This document shows positions 1 to 6,620 of a DNA stretch of 10,878 bases, one piece after another. The position numbers and the translations under genes were made by a program. The stretch comes from Pseudomonadales bacterium (lineage in GTDB: Bacteria; Pseudomonadota; Gammaproteobacteria; Pseudomonadales; Azotimanducaceae): the NCBI GenBank assembly GCA_022448765.1, contig JAKUTI010000080.1:1-10878 (forward strand). Direction: 5' to 3'. The notes beneath the pieces were generated by a model that worked only from the letters and a program-made list of their open reading frames with translations, was not told the DNA's origin and did no database searches. Within the stretch, counting starts at the first letter, position 1. Every line of letters starts with the position of its first letter.

Positions 1-1031
1 GCACGAAAAATATTCGACTGGGACACGGCATCGTGCAAATGACCACCAATCATCCAGCTCGGGTCGCAGAGAAGGTGGCAACGCTCGATCTCGTTTCCGA
101 TGGTCGAGTCGAGTTGGGCCTAGGTGAGGGCGCTTCTGTCACTGAACTCCATCCTTTTAACCTGCGTTTTCGTGACAAGCGCGACGTATGGGAGGACGCC
201 GTCCGTTGCACGCTGCCCATGTTCTGGAACCACGGCTGGGAATACGAGGGCGAATTCTTTAAATTCCCCTTGCGTGCCGTCGTTCCAAAACCCCTTCAAC
301 AACCCCATCCCCCGCTGTGGGTCGCGTGCTCCCAACTCGACACCATTAAATACTCCGCGCACCGGGGTATGGGATCGCTTTGTTTCAAGTTCGTGAGCCT
401 CGACGCGGCAAAGGCGTGGGTCCACGCCTACTACAATACGTTTATCCATAACCTCGAAAAACTCGCTGACTACCAGACCAACCCGAACATAGCCGTCGTA
501 GCGGGTTTCATGTGCGCGGAGACCGATGAAGAAGCATGGGAAAAAGCGGACGGGTGGACATTTTTTCAGTTCGCGTTACAGCTATACAACAAAGAGGGCC
601 CGTTTGAACCCGGGACCATGAATTTCTGGGAGCGCTATCAAGAATGGAAGAAAACACCAGAGGGTCAGAAACGAACCGGCAGCGAACTAATCGGCTCACC
701 AGATACTATTCGCGAACGCCTACTCGAACTCGAAAAATCGCACGTGGATCAAGTAATTCTCCTCAACCAAGCCGGCAAGAACACGCACGAGGACATCTGT
801 TCAAGTCTGGAACTGTTTGCACGCGAGGTCATGCCGGAATTTAAAGAAAGACACGGTGCACAAGAAGAGTGGAAACGTGCGGTACTCGCTGGCGACATTG
901 AGCTTGAGGACATCGATACCGACCCCTTCAATTTCGCGGCTCGTTTGAAGCCGAGCCAACCGTCAACGCGCGATGCGAAAGACATGATTTCCGGGGTAGC
1001 AGGTCGCCCGCAGGCCGAGTCTGTTCAATAA
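1..1031 (+). CDS. LLM-class flavin-dependent oxidoreductase (luciferase-like monooxygenase), 5' truncated by window edge
   Basis: The reading frame is already open at base 3 and enters with TKNIRLGHGIVQ, the conserved block that normally follows about 70-75 residues in this family, so the true start lies upstream and the ATG at 33 is internal. About 342 residues are visible. Family features are NHPARVAEKVATLDLVSDGR, the glycine-rich ELGLGEG, VPKPLQQPHPPLWVACS in the middle, and a C-terminal GSPDTIRERL...LNQAGKNTHEDI block. These place it in the bacterial-luciferase-like TIM-barrel superfamily, which uses reduced flavin (FMNH2 or F420H2) to oxidise small organic molecules in the cytosol. Substrate and cofactor cannot be told. 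It converges with the CoxL-type gene, stop to stop only 15 bases apart, with no visible terminator between them. It may belong to the same catabolic locus, but it is not cotranscribed with the minus-strand genes. Confidence 0.93.
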   Translation, partial: TKNIRLGHGIVQMTTNHPARVAEKVATLDLVSDGRVELGLGEGASVTELHPFNLRFRDKRDVWEDAVRCTLPMFWNHGWEYEGEFFKFPLRAVVPKPLQQPHPPLWVACSQLDTIKYSAHRGMGSLCFKFVSLDAAKAWVHAYYNTFIHNLEKLADYQTNPNIAVVAGFMCAETDEEAWEKADGWTFFQFALQLYNKEGPFEPGTMNFWERYQEWKKTPEGQKRTGSELIGSPDTIRERLLELEKSHVDQVILLNQAGKNTHEDICSSLELFAREVMPEFKERHGAQEEWKRAVLAGDIELEDIDTDPFNFAARLKPSQPSTRDAKDMISGVAGRPQAESVQ

Positions 1032-1046
1032 CTAACGACGATTCTG

Positions 1047-3335
1047 CTACGGTCCGCGATTAAGCGCTCGCCAGATCCGCTCCGAAGTTAACGGCATATC
1101 GATATGGGCAACACCGTTACGAACTAGTGCATTGAGTACGGCATGCACGATCGCGGGCGGAGCACCACAAGCGCCTCCTTCTCCGATTCCTTTCACACCC
1201 AGTTCGTTGGACGGTTCAAGGACCTCGTTAAAACTGACATCAATCCAAGGCAGGTGCACCGCCCGCGGCATCGCATAATCCATGAATGTACCGGTTATGA
1301 GCTGCCCATCGTCGTCGTACACCACCCGTTCGAACATTGCTTGCCCGATACCCTGAGCAACACCTCCGTGCACTTGACCTTCGGCCAAAAGTGGGTTGAT
1401 TACACGGCCGCAATCGTCCACCGCGGTGTACCGAACAACCTCGATCACCCCGGTATCTGGGTCGATTTCAACTTCGGCAACGTGACAACCGTTCGGAAAC
1501 GTGTAGCCCTCACCCCTATCATAGCGGTGCGTATCGGATAGATCGCCTCCAAACTCAGGCCGCATCGCGGCCTGAGCGACTTCTTGCAACGTGACCGTCC
1601 GATCGTCGACGCGATAGCGGCCACCTTCAAAGGAGACCGTTTCTTCGCCTCCTTGAAGTAACTCCGCCGCGATCCGCTTACCACGCTCGATAACGCCGTC
1701 CGAGGCACGCAAAACGGCGATGCCACCCATTTGCGAAGATCGCGATCCACCCGTACCTCCACCAAAACCGACTTCGCGTGTATCCCCCTGAATCAAACGA
1801 ATACAGTCGAAGTTAACGCCAAGTCTTTCATGTGCGATTTGTGCAAACGCGGTCTCATGGCCTTGGCCGTGCGAGTACGTACCCACCGTGATCTCGACGC
1901 CACCGTCCTCGGTGACTGAAACGCGAGCTTCTTCTTCGGGACCTCCTCCCGATGATTCAACGTAACAACCGAACCCGATCCCACGAAGTTTGTGGCTGGC
2001 CGTCGACGTTTGACGTCGTTCGTCGAATGTTTCCCAGTCGGCCCGTGCCAGAGCTAAATCCATTGTTTCTGCAAACGCACCGCTCCGAATGGGTATCCCC
2101 GCCAAGTTCGTGTACGGGAGGTCTTCATCACGAATAAAGTTGCGGCGACGTAACTCCGGGCTGTCGATACCCGTCGCTTCCGCAGCCTTTTCCATCAAAC
2201 GTTCCATCAAATAAGCGGCTTCCGGTCGACCCGCGCCCCGGTACGCGGCCACCGGCATAGTATTGGTAAAAACGCAGCGAACGCTGTGGTAGATATGAGG
2301 CGATCGATAAACGGTTCCGACCACTCGTCCGCCCCCCATAGTCGGGACGAAAGGACCGACCGCCGAGCAAAAAGCACCCAGATTCGCGAGCGTTTCGATC
2401 TTAAGCCCGAGTATGACGCCCTTGGCATCAAGTGCGACGGTCGCTTTACTGATGTTATCTCGTCCGTGAGAGTCGGCCAAAAACATTTCCGATCGATCAC
2501 CACACCACTTCACCGGACGTTCAAGTTCTCTTGCCGCATAGAGGCACACGACGGTCTCGGGGTGTACTTCACCCCTTACGCCGAATCCACCACCCGTATC
2601 GCCCGAGATAACCCGCATATCGGCAGGATCAACGCGAAAGATCGAGCGAGCCAAAACCCCCTGTTGCGCAACAGCGCCTTGGCTTGGGTTATATAGCGTG
2701 AACTTTCCGTCGTCATACGACGCGACTGAAACGCGAGGCTCCAATGGTGTGGGAACAACACGGTTATTGACGACACTGATCTCTACGATATGGGCTGCTC
2801 CGCGGATAGCGTTTGATGTTGCTTCTTCGTTTCCGCGCTCAAAATGAATGCAGACGTTGTGGCCGTGTTCTTCATGGACTAACGGAGCAACGCTGGAAAC
2901 CGCGGAGTCAAGCGAAACCACCGGCTGCAATGATTCGAAATCGACATCGATTAGCTCAACGGCGTCACGGGCCGCTTGCCGCGATTCGGCGACCACCGCT
3001 GCGATTGCCTGCCCTACAAAATAAACTTTATCTTCAGCCAATGCCGGCCGGCGCGGGATGAAACAAGGATTTCCACTGGCATCGTTCAACTGTGCCCGAC
3101 ACGGCAGAGGGCCGAGGGAGGCGAGATCGGGTGCCGTATAAACCGCAACGACATCGGCCGATGCCCTCGCTTGCTCGAGATGTATCGTCCTCAATCGTGC
3201 ATGCGCATGCGGGGAACGGTAGAACGCCACATACAGTTGACCTTTGAGGTTTACATCATCCGTAAAAGCACCCGCGCCCGTTACAAGGCGCGGGTCTTCA
3301 GTACGCCGAACGCTCTGGCCTACACCAAACTTCAC
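1047..3335 (-). CDS. CoxL/xanthine-dehydrogenase-family molybdopterin-binding large subunit
   Basis: This 762-residue protein is near the usual size for the molybdenum-cofactor large subunit of the xanthine oxidase family. Visible motifs are the N-terminal RTEDPRLVTGAGAFTDD block (11-27), TGGGFG (247-252), AYRGAGRPEAAYLMER (364-379), the glutamine/glycine-rich YSHGQGHET (488-496) and GVKGIGEGGACG (713-724). The last holds E719, the expected catalytic glutamate. The AYRGAGR loop is the form-II/generic type, not the AYxCSFR loop of true CO dehydrogenase, so an aldehyde, purine or N-heterocycle substrate is more likely than CO. The start is a GTG overlapping the upstream stop as GTGA, so translation is probably coupled. 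It is the last gene of its operon. No CoxM (FAD) or CoxS (2Fe-2S) partner gene is in the window, so electron transfer must rely on subunits encoded elsewhere or on other partners. Confidence 0.93.
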   Translation of the reverse strand: MKFGVGQSVRRTEDPRLVTGAGAFTDDVNLKGQLYVAFYRSPHAHARLRTIHLEQARASADVVAVYTAPDLASLGPLPCRAQLNDASGNPCFIPRRPALAEDKVYFVGQAIAAVVAESRQAARDAVELIDVDFESLQPVVSLDSAVSSVAPLVHEEHGHNVCIHFERGNEEATSNAIRGAAHIVEISVVNNRVVPTPLEPRVSVASYDDGKFTLYNPSQGAVAQQGVLARSIFRVDPADMRVISGDTGGGFGVRGEVHPETVVCLYAARELERPVKWCGDRSEMFLADSHGRDNISKATVALDAKGVILGLKIETLANLGAFCSAVGPFVPTMGGGRVVGTVYRSPHIYHSVRCVFTNTMPVAAYRGAGRPEAAYLMERLMEKAAEATGIDSPELRRRNFIRDEDLPYTNLAGIPIRSGAFAETMDLALARADWETFDERRQTSTASHKLRGIGFGCYVESSGGGPEEEARVSVTEDGGVEITVGTYSHGQGHETAFAQIAHERLGVNFDCIRLIQGDTREVGFGGGTGGSRSSQMGGIAVLRASDGVIERGKRIAAELLQGGEETVSFEGGRYRVDDRTVTLQEVAQAAMRPEFGGDLSDTHRYDRGEGYTFPNGCHVAEVEIDPDTGVIEVVRYTAVDDCGRVINPLLAEGQVHGGVAQGIGQAMFERVVYDDDGQLITGTFMDYAMPRAVHLPWIDVSFNEVLEPSNELGVKGIGEGGACGAPPAIVHAVLNALVRNGVAHIDMPLTSERIWRALNRGP

Positions 3336-4174
3336 CCAACAATCACTTGATTCCTGAGAACGCCGATGGGTCTCACCTCGACCTCGATGACGTCGCCTTC
3401 GTCCATGAAGATAGGCGGATTACGCGCCACACCAACGCCGCCAGGTGTCCCAGTCACAATGACATCGCCTGCGACTAATTCGGTGAATGTAGAGCAATAT
3501 GAAACGAGTTCAGCAAAACCAAACACCAGTTGGTTCGATTTCGCATTCTGCATCACTTCACCGTTCAGGCGGGTCGTAATTTCCATATCATCGAGGTCGC
3601 CAATCTCGTCTGCGGTCACCATCCACGGCCCGAATCCCCCAGTACCCGAAAAGTTCTTCCCTGGCGTGAACTGGCTCGTGTGGCCCTGAAAGTCTCGCAC
3701 GCTACCGTCGTTATAGCAGGCAAATCCAGCGACGTGATCAAGCCAGGACTCCTTCGGAATTCGACGGCCATTCTTGCCAACGATCAAAGCAATTTCACCT
3801 TCAAAGTCCAATGCTTGGGATTCGCTCGGGCGCACCATGTTGGCACCGTGGCCAATTTGCGCGGCCGCGAACCGAACAAAAATGGTCGGGTTTGCTTCGC
3901 CCCCCCGCCCGGTTTCTTCTTGGTGTTCTCGGTAATTTAGTCCCACACACAAAATCTTGTCGGGTGCCGTTATCGTCGGTAAATAGGTGATCTCACCGAG
4001 CGCGTGATCGGGACTCTCGCCCAAGCCGCTGGATAACTGGGACAGTGCGTCATTAGCGATCGCTTCTTTAAGGCTCGTGAAGTCAGATTTGGCCCCGATA
4101 TCGGCAACGCCGTCTCCTACCACACAGCCAAACGTTTCGCGCCCAGCCGCCGCGTACGACAGCCACTTCACCAC
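3332..4174 (-). CDS. Fumarylacetoacetate hydrolase (FAH) family protein
   Basis: This is a 280-residue single-domain FAH-fold protein. It shows KILCVGLNYREHQEE (73-87, with H84), the paired acidic metal ligands in DFEGEIALIVG (E125, E127), D156 in YNDGSVRDFQ, PGKNFSGTGGFGPWMV (171-186) and TGTPGGVG (241-248). The family binds Mg2+ or Mn2+ and cleaves or rearranges beta-diketo or 2-oxo acids: acylpyruvate hydrolases, HpcE-type decarboxylases/isomerases and some sugar-acid dehydratases. The exact reaction is not readable. The start is ambiguous by one codon: two GTGs stand in tandem at 4172-4174 and 4169-4171, and AGGAG lies 3 bases before the first but 6 before the second, so the second may be used. 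The ADH stop TAG is part of that TAGGAG, and the CoxL start overlaps this gene's stop, tying the three genes together. Confidence 0.93.
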   Translation of the reverse strand: MVKWLSYAAAGRETFGCVVGDGVADIGAKSDFTSLKEAIANDALSQLSSGLGESPDHALGEITYLPTITAPDKILCVGLNYREHQEETGRGGEANPTIFVRFAAAQIGHGANMVRPSESQALDFEGEIALIVGKNGRRIPKESWLDHVAGFACYNDGSVRDFQGHTSQFTPGKNFSGTGGFGPWMVTADEIGDLDDMEITTRLNGEVMQNAKSNQLVFGFAELVSYCSTFTELVAGDVIVTGTPGGVGVARNPPIFMDEGDVIEVEVRPIGVLRNQVIVG

Positions 4175-4177
4175 GGA

Positions 4178-4182
4178 CTCCT
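4178..4182 (-). promoter_or_regulatory. Ribosome binding site of the FAH-family gene, fused to the ADH stop codon
   Basis: Read on the minus strand, the sequence is TAGGAGTCC followed by GTGGTG. The TAG stop of the alcohol dehydrogenase is the first part of the AGGAG Shine-Dalgarno sequence for the next gene. This supports one transcript and likely translational coupling, and the spacing favours the second of the two tandem GTG codons. Confidence 0.75.
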
Positions 4183-5266
4183 AGTTATCAAAAACAATGA
4201 CGCTGCGCGCAACTTCACCCGTCTCGAGGGCGAGCAACGCATCGGTGACGTCCTCTAGTTTGATGCGACTAGATACCATGTCGTCAAGATGTAACCGGCC
4301 TTGCAGATAAAAGTCGACGAACCGCGGCATATCGACACGGAACCGGTTGGAACCCATCATCGACCCCTGAATGGTCTTCTCTTGGAGGAACTCAACGCCG
4401 TGGAGTGTCACCATATCGCCGGGCGGAATCATGCCTATGACCGTTGCGGTCCCACCTCGCCGCAACATTTGAAAGGCCTGTTCCGCGGTGGCCTTTAAAC
4501 CAATGGCCTCGAAGGAATAATGCACGCCACCCCCCGTGAGCCCTTGAACTTGCGATACCGCGTCACCACCACTTGCATCGACGACGTCTGTGGCTCCGAA
4601 CTTTCGCGCAAGTTCGAGTTTGGAAGCCACCATATCCACCGCGATAACGCGACTGGCACCGGCGAGCGCCGGGCCATTGATGCAAGACAACCCGACCCCT
4701 CCACAACCAATCACTGCAACCGTAGCACCCGGTTCGACGGCGGCTGTATGAATGACGGCGCCCACCCCCGTCGTCACGCCACAACCGATGAGCGCTGCTC
4801 GATCGAGCGGCATATCCTCTCGGATCTTTACCACTGAATGCTCGTGGACGAGCATCATCTCCGCGAACGATCCCAAATTCGCAAACTGATGCATGCGATC
4901 GCCGCCGTGGCTCAATCGCGGGTCCTCAGCCGGTCCACGCCGAACTTCTGGTTCCTGACAAAGTGACATATGGCCGGAAAGGCAGTACTCGCAGTGGCCA
5001 CAAAAGACTGACAAACAGGTGATGACGTGATCACCTGGTTTTACGTAACTAACATCACTTCCAACTTGATCCACGATCCCTGCGGATTCGTGACCGAGTA
5101 CAATCGGTAACTGTCCCGGGTAGGTCCCATTAAAGAAGTGCATGTCCGAATGGCAAACGCCCGCCGCCGCGGTACGGATCAGGATCTCTCGAGGGCCAGG
5201 CTTCGATACCTCGACCTCCTCCACTTCCATTGCTTTGTTTACTTCTCTGAATACCGCAGCTTTCAT
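4181..5266 (-). CDS. Zinc-dependent alcohol dehydrogenase (MDR superfamily, class III-like)
   Basis: This 361-residue medium-chain dehydrogenase/reductase should interconvert an alcohol and an aldehyde or ketone with NAD(H) in the cytosol. The catalytic zinc ligands are C38 (GVCHSD), H59/E60 (GHES) and C162 (GCGVTTG). The structural zinc cysteines are C89, C92, C95 and C103 (FCGHCEYC then SLC). The Rossmann motif is GCGGVG (187-192), and D211 at the end of the next strand (VIAVD) points to NAD rather than NADP. The GCGVTTG-GAV segment resembles class III ADHs, including thiol-adduct dehydrogenases and aryl-alcohol dehydrogenases. The ATG at 5266 was chosen over an upstream in-frame ATG at 5293, because a near-perfect Shine-Dalgarno sequence lies four bases before it and MKAAVF is the typical family N-terminus. 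It is followed after 6 bases by the FAH-family gene. Confidence 0.94.
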   Translation of the reverse strand: MKAAVFREVNKAMEVEEVEVSKPGPREILIRTAAAGVCHSDMHFFNGTYPGQLPIVLGHESAGIVDQVGSDVSYVKPGDHVITCLSVFCGHCEYCLSGHMSLCQEPEVRRGPAEDPRLSHGGDRMHQFANLGSFAEMMLVHEHSVVKIREDMPLDRAALIGCGVTTGVGAVIHTAAVEPGATVAVIGCGGVGLSCINGPALAGASRVIAVDMVASKLELARKFGATDVVDASGGDAVSQVQGLTGGGVHYSFEAIGLKATAEQAFQMLRRGGTATVIGMIPPGDMVTLHGVEFLQEKTIQGSMMGSNRFRVDMPRFVDFYLQGRLHLDDMVSSRIKLEDVTDALLALETGEVARSVIVFDN

Positions 5267-5270
5267 ATCG

Positions 5271-5280
5271 TCACCCCCTT
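5271..5280 (-). promoter_or_regulatory. Strong ribosome binding site deciding the ADH start
   Basis: On the minus strand the sequence reads AAGGGGGTGA, then CGAT and ATG. It matches the anti-Shine-Dalgarno complement at nine of ten positions and selects the ATG at 5266 rather than the in-frame ATG at 5293. Confidence 0.8.
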
Positions 5281-5377
5281 CGAATTCTTCCAAGGAGTGT
5301 GCCAGACCGCAGAACCGCCCGCCAGACGCGCGAAAAAACCTCTCGGCAAAATGGGCTTGTCTACATGTCCGTCGCGG

Positions 5378-6340
5378 CTAAGTGGTGCCTGTTAGGGCTC
5401 CTTGTGCCAGCATCATCGCCATATTAAGGGCGGCTTTTGTACCGCGACTATCCGCGACGCCACGTCCTGCAATGTCAAAAGCAGTGCCATGGTCAACCGA
5501 GGTACGGACAAACGGTATTCCCAATGTGGCCGTCACGCTTTCATGAAAATTGTGCACTTTGATCGCGATGTGCCCTTGATCGTGGTACATCGCGAGGACA
5601 GCGTCGAATTCGCCTTCGATCGCGCGATTGAACACGGAATCAGCTGGTAACGGTCCGCTAACATCAAGACCACGCTTCTTCGCGGCCTCAACCGCGGGCT
5701 CAATCGCTTCAATTTCCTCGCGACCCAGCAGTCCCCCTTCGCCCCCGTGCGGGTTCAGCGCGGCCACAGCAATCTTGATGCGGTCAAGACCCCAGTGAGT
5801 CATCGTGCGGTGACACAGATCAATCTTCTCTAACACGTTGTCTCGGGTCACGTAGTGACCGGCTTCGATCAACGATTTATGCGTCGATAAATGGACCACC
5901 CGTAGGCCAGGCGTCATGAGCATGGTTGCGGTTGCATCGACATCGGCTAGTCGAGCCAGTATCTCTTGATGTCCAATGTCGGTATAGCCGGCCGCATGAA
6001 TGGCTTCTTTATTTAGCGGGCAGGTCATCATCGCATCGATTTGGCCGGAGAGCGCATCAGCTGCTGCCGCTTCAACGGATTCAACAGCTATTCGTCCGCA
6101 TACCGCAGAAACTACTCCGAACTCGAAATCCGCAGGCTCATCGATGCCAACGTCAACTAATTTGTATCGTCCATTCAGTGACACACCAGCGATCTTCGCC
6201 CCCAACTCAAGCGCCCATCGAGTCCCGTACACCACGATTTCACACTTCCTAGATGCTTCATCTAGAACCCTCGCGAAGACTTCTGGACCAATGCCGGCAG
6301 GATCGCCAAGCGTCACACCGATCACTGAGTTTTCCTTCAT
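5378..6340 (-). CDS. PdxA-family dehydrogenase, PdxA2-like
   Basis: This 320-residue protein has the full PdxA signature: GVTLGDPAGIGPE (8-20), CPLNKEAIHAAGYTDIGHQE (107-126), NPHGGEGG (196-203), GPLPADSVF (229-237), YHDQGH (252-257) and RTSVDHGTAFDIAGRG (279-294). Likely divalent-metal ligands equivalent to those of E. coli PdxA are H154, H198 and H253. PdxA oxidises 4-phosphohydroxy-L-threonine in vitamin B6 synthesis. The DQGHI and GTAFDIAG wording is more like the PdxA2 branch, which acts on four-carbon sugar-acid phosphates, and relatives such as TphB act on cyclic diols. With catabolic genes downstream and no pdxJ, ksgA or surA nearby, I favour a catabolic role. The ATG at 6340 has no Shine-Dalgarno sequence; a GTG at 6325 (codon 6) follows AAGGA by 7 bases and is an alternative start. 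ADH follows after 111 bases, so cotranscription is possible but unproven. Confidence 0.9.
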   Translation of the reverse strand: MKENSVIGVTLGDPAGIGPEVFARVLDEASRKCEIVVYGTRWALELGAKIAGVSLNGRYKLVDVGIDEPADFEFGVVSAVCGRIAVESVEAAAADALSGQIDAMMTCPLNKEAIHAAGYTDIGHQEILARLADVDATATMLMTPGLRVVHLSTHKSLIEAGHYVTRDNVLEKIDLCHRTMTHWGLDRIKIAVAALNPHGGEGGLLGREEIEAIEPAVEAAKKRGLDVSGPLPADSVFNRAIEGEFDAVLAMYHDQGHIAIKVHNFHESVTATLGIPFVRTSVDHGTAFDIAGRGVADSRGTKAALNMAMMLAQGALTGTT

Positions 6341-6347
6341 GGGCTGA

Positions 6348-6379
6348 GCATAATACTGTATATATATACAGTATTATGC
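6348..6379. promoter_or_regulatory. Perfect 32-bp palindromic operator containing a consensus LexA (SOS) box
   Basis: Bases 6348-6379 equal their own reverse complement with no mismatch and no spacer; the centre is between 6363 and 6364 and symmetry breaks at 6347/6380. The inner 20 bp (6354-6373) read TACTG(TA)5CAGTA, identical to the E. coli LexA consensus (CTGT-N8-ACAG). It lies between divergent genes, 8 bases from the PdxA-like ATG, and covers the ATG of the zinc-ribbon gene. Each arm carries an outward-reading CATAAT that could serve as a -10 element, so a bound dimer would block both directions. Whether the binder is LexA or another dimeric regulator (for example a GntR/FCD protein) cannot be decided from sequence. 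The symmetry itself is certain. Confidence 0.85.
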
Positions 6380-6615
6380 CTAACACGATTGACGATCTGC
6401 ACCACGCGTTTGAGCTTTTTGGTGTCTGCACTGCGTGTCATCGTACCGAACTACTCGATCTCGATATGCTGCAAGATCGCTTTGGTCCCGACTACCCAAT
6501 CACCAAAATCCGCAACCGGGTGAAATGCGATCGATGTGGCAAGCGTACTCGTGACATACGAATAGTCTACGTGGGGCGGTGCGGCGTGGCTCGGGGATTC
6601 CACTATCGAACCTAA
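6376..6615 (+). CDS. Small zinc-ribbon protein, function unknown
   Basis: This 79-residue protein has two CxxC pairs (C18/C21 in CTAC and C51/C54 in CDRC) separated by 29 residues, as in a single C4 zinc ribbon. Between them lies LLDLDMLQDRFGPDYPITKI, and the C-terminus is basic. Small proteins of this layout (HCWACH near the N-terminus, RCSRCG near the C-terminus) are widespread and uncharacterised in Proteobacteria. The ATG at 6376 lies inside the 32-bp palindrome and has no Shine-Dalgarno sequence. The message may be leaderless, or a later non-ATG codon may be used. An in-frame extension back to 6253 would run antisense into the PdxA-like gene and through the operator, so I rejected it. 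Its stop is 5 bases from the convergent ribBX stop. The zinc-ribbon reading is firm; its role is unknown. Confidence 0.75.
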   Translation: MPNTIDDLHHAFELFGVCTACHRTELLDLDMLQDRFGPDYPITKIRNRVKCDRCGKRTRDIRIVYVGRCGVARGFHYRT

Positions 6616-6620
6616 TTCAC

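Noticed and set aside
1047..3335. True aerobic CO dehydrogenase (coxL form I)
   Set aside because: The active-site loop is AYRGAGR, not the cysteine-containing AYxCSFR loop, and no coxM/coxS genes are present.
5267..5293. Longer start for the alcohol dehydrogenase (adds MEEFEGGDD)
   Set aside because: The added codons include the strong Shine-Dalgarno sequence of the ATG at 5266, and MKAAVF is the usual family N-terminus.
5267..5377. Terminator or separate promoter between the PdxA-like gene and ADH
   Set aside because: A T-run is present on the minus strand (about 5334-5339) but no adequate stem precedes it, and no convincing -35/-10 pair was seen; the question of cotranscription stays open.
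6253..6375. Upstream extension of the zinc-ribbon reading frame
   Set aside because: It would be antisense to the PdxA-like N-terminus and run through the operator, and the zinc-ribbon family pattern fits a start near 6376.
6348..6379. Palindrome as a Rho-independent terminator
   Set aside because: It is AT-rich, has no loop or T-run, and lies upstream of two divergent genes rather than between gene ends.
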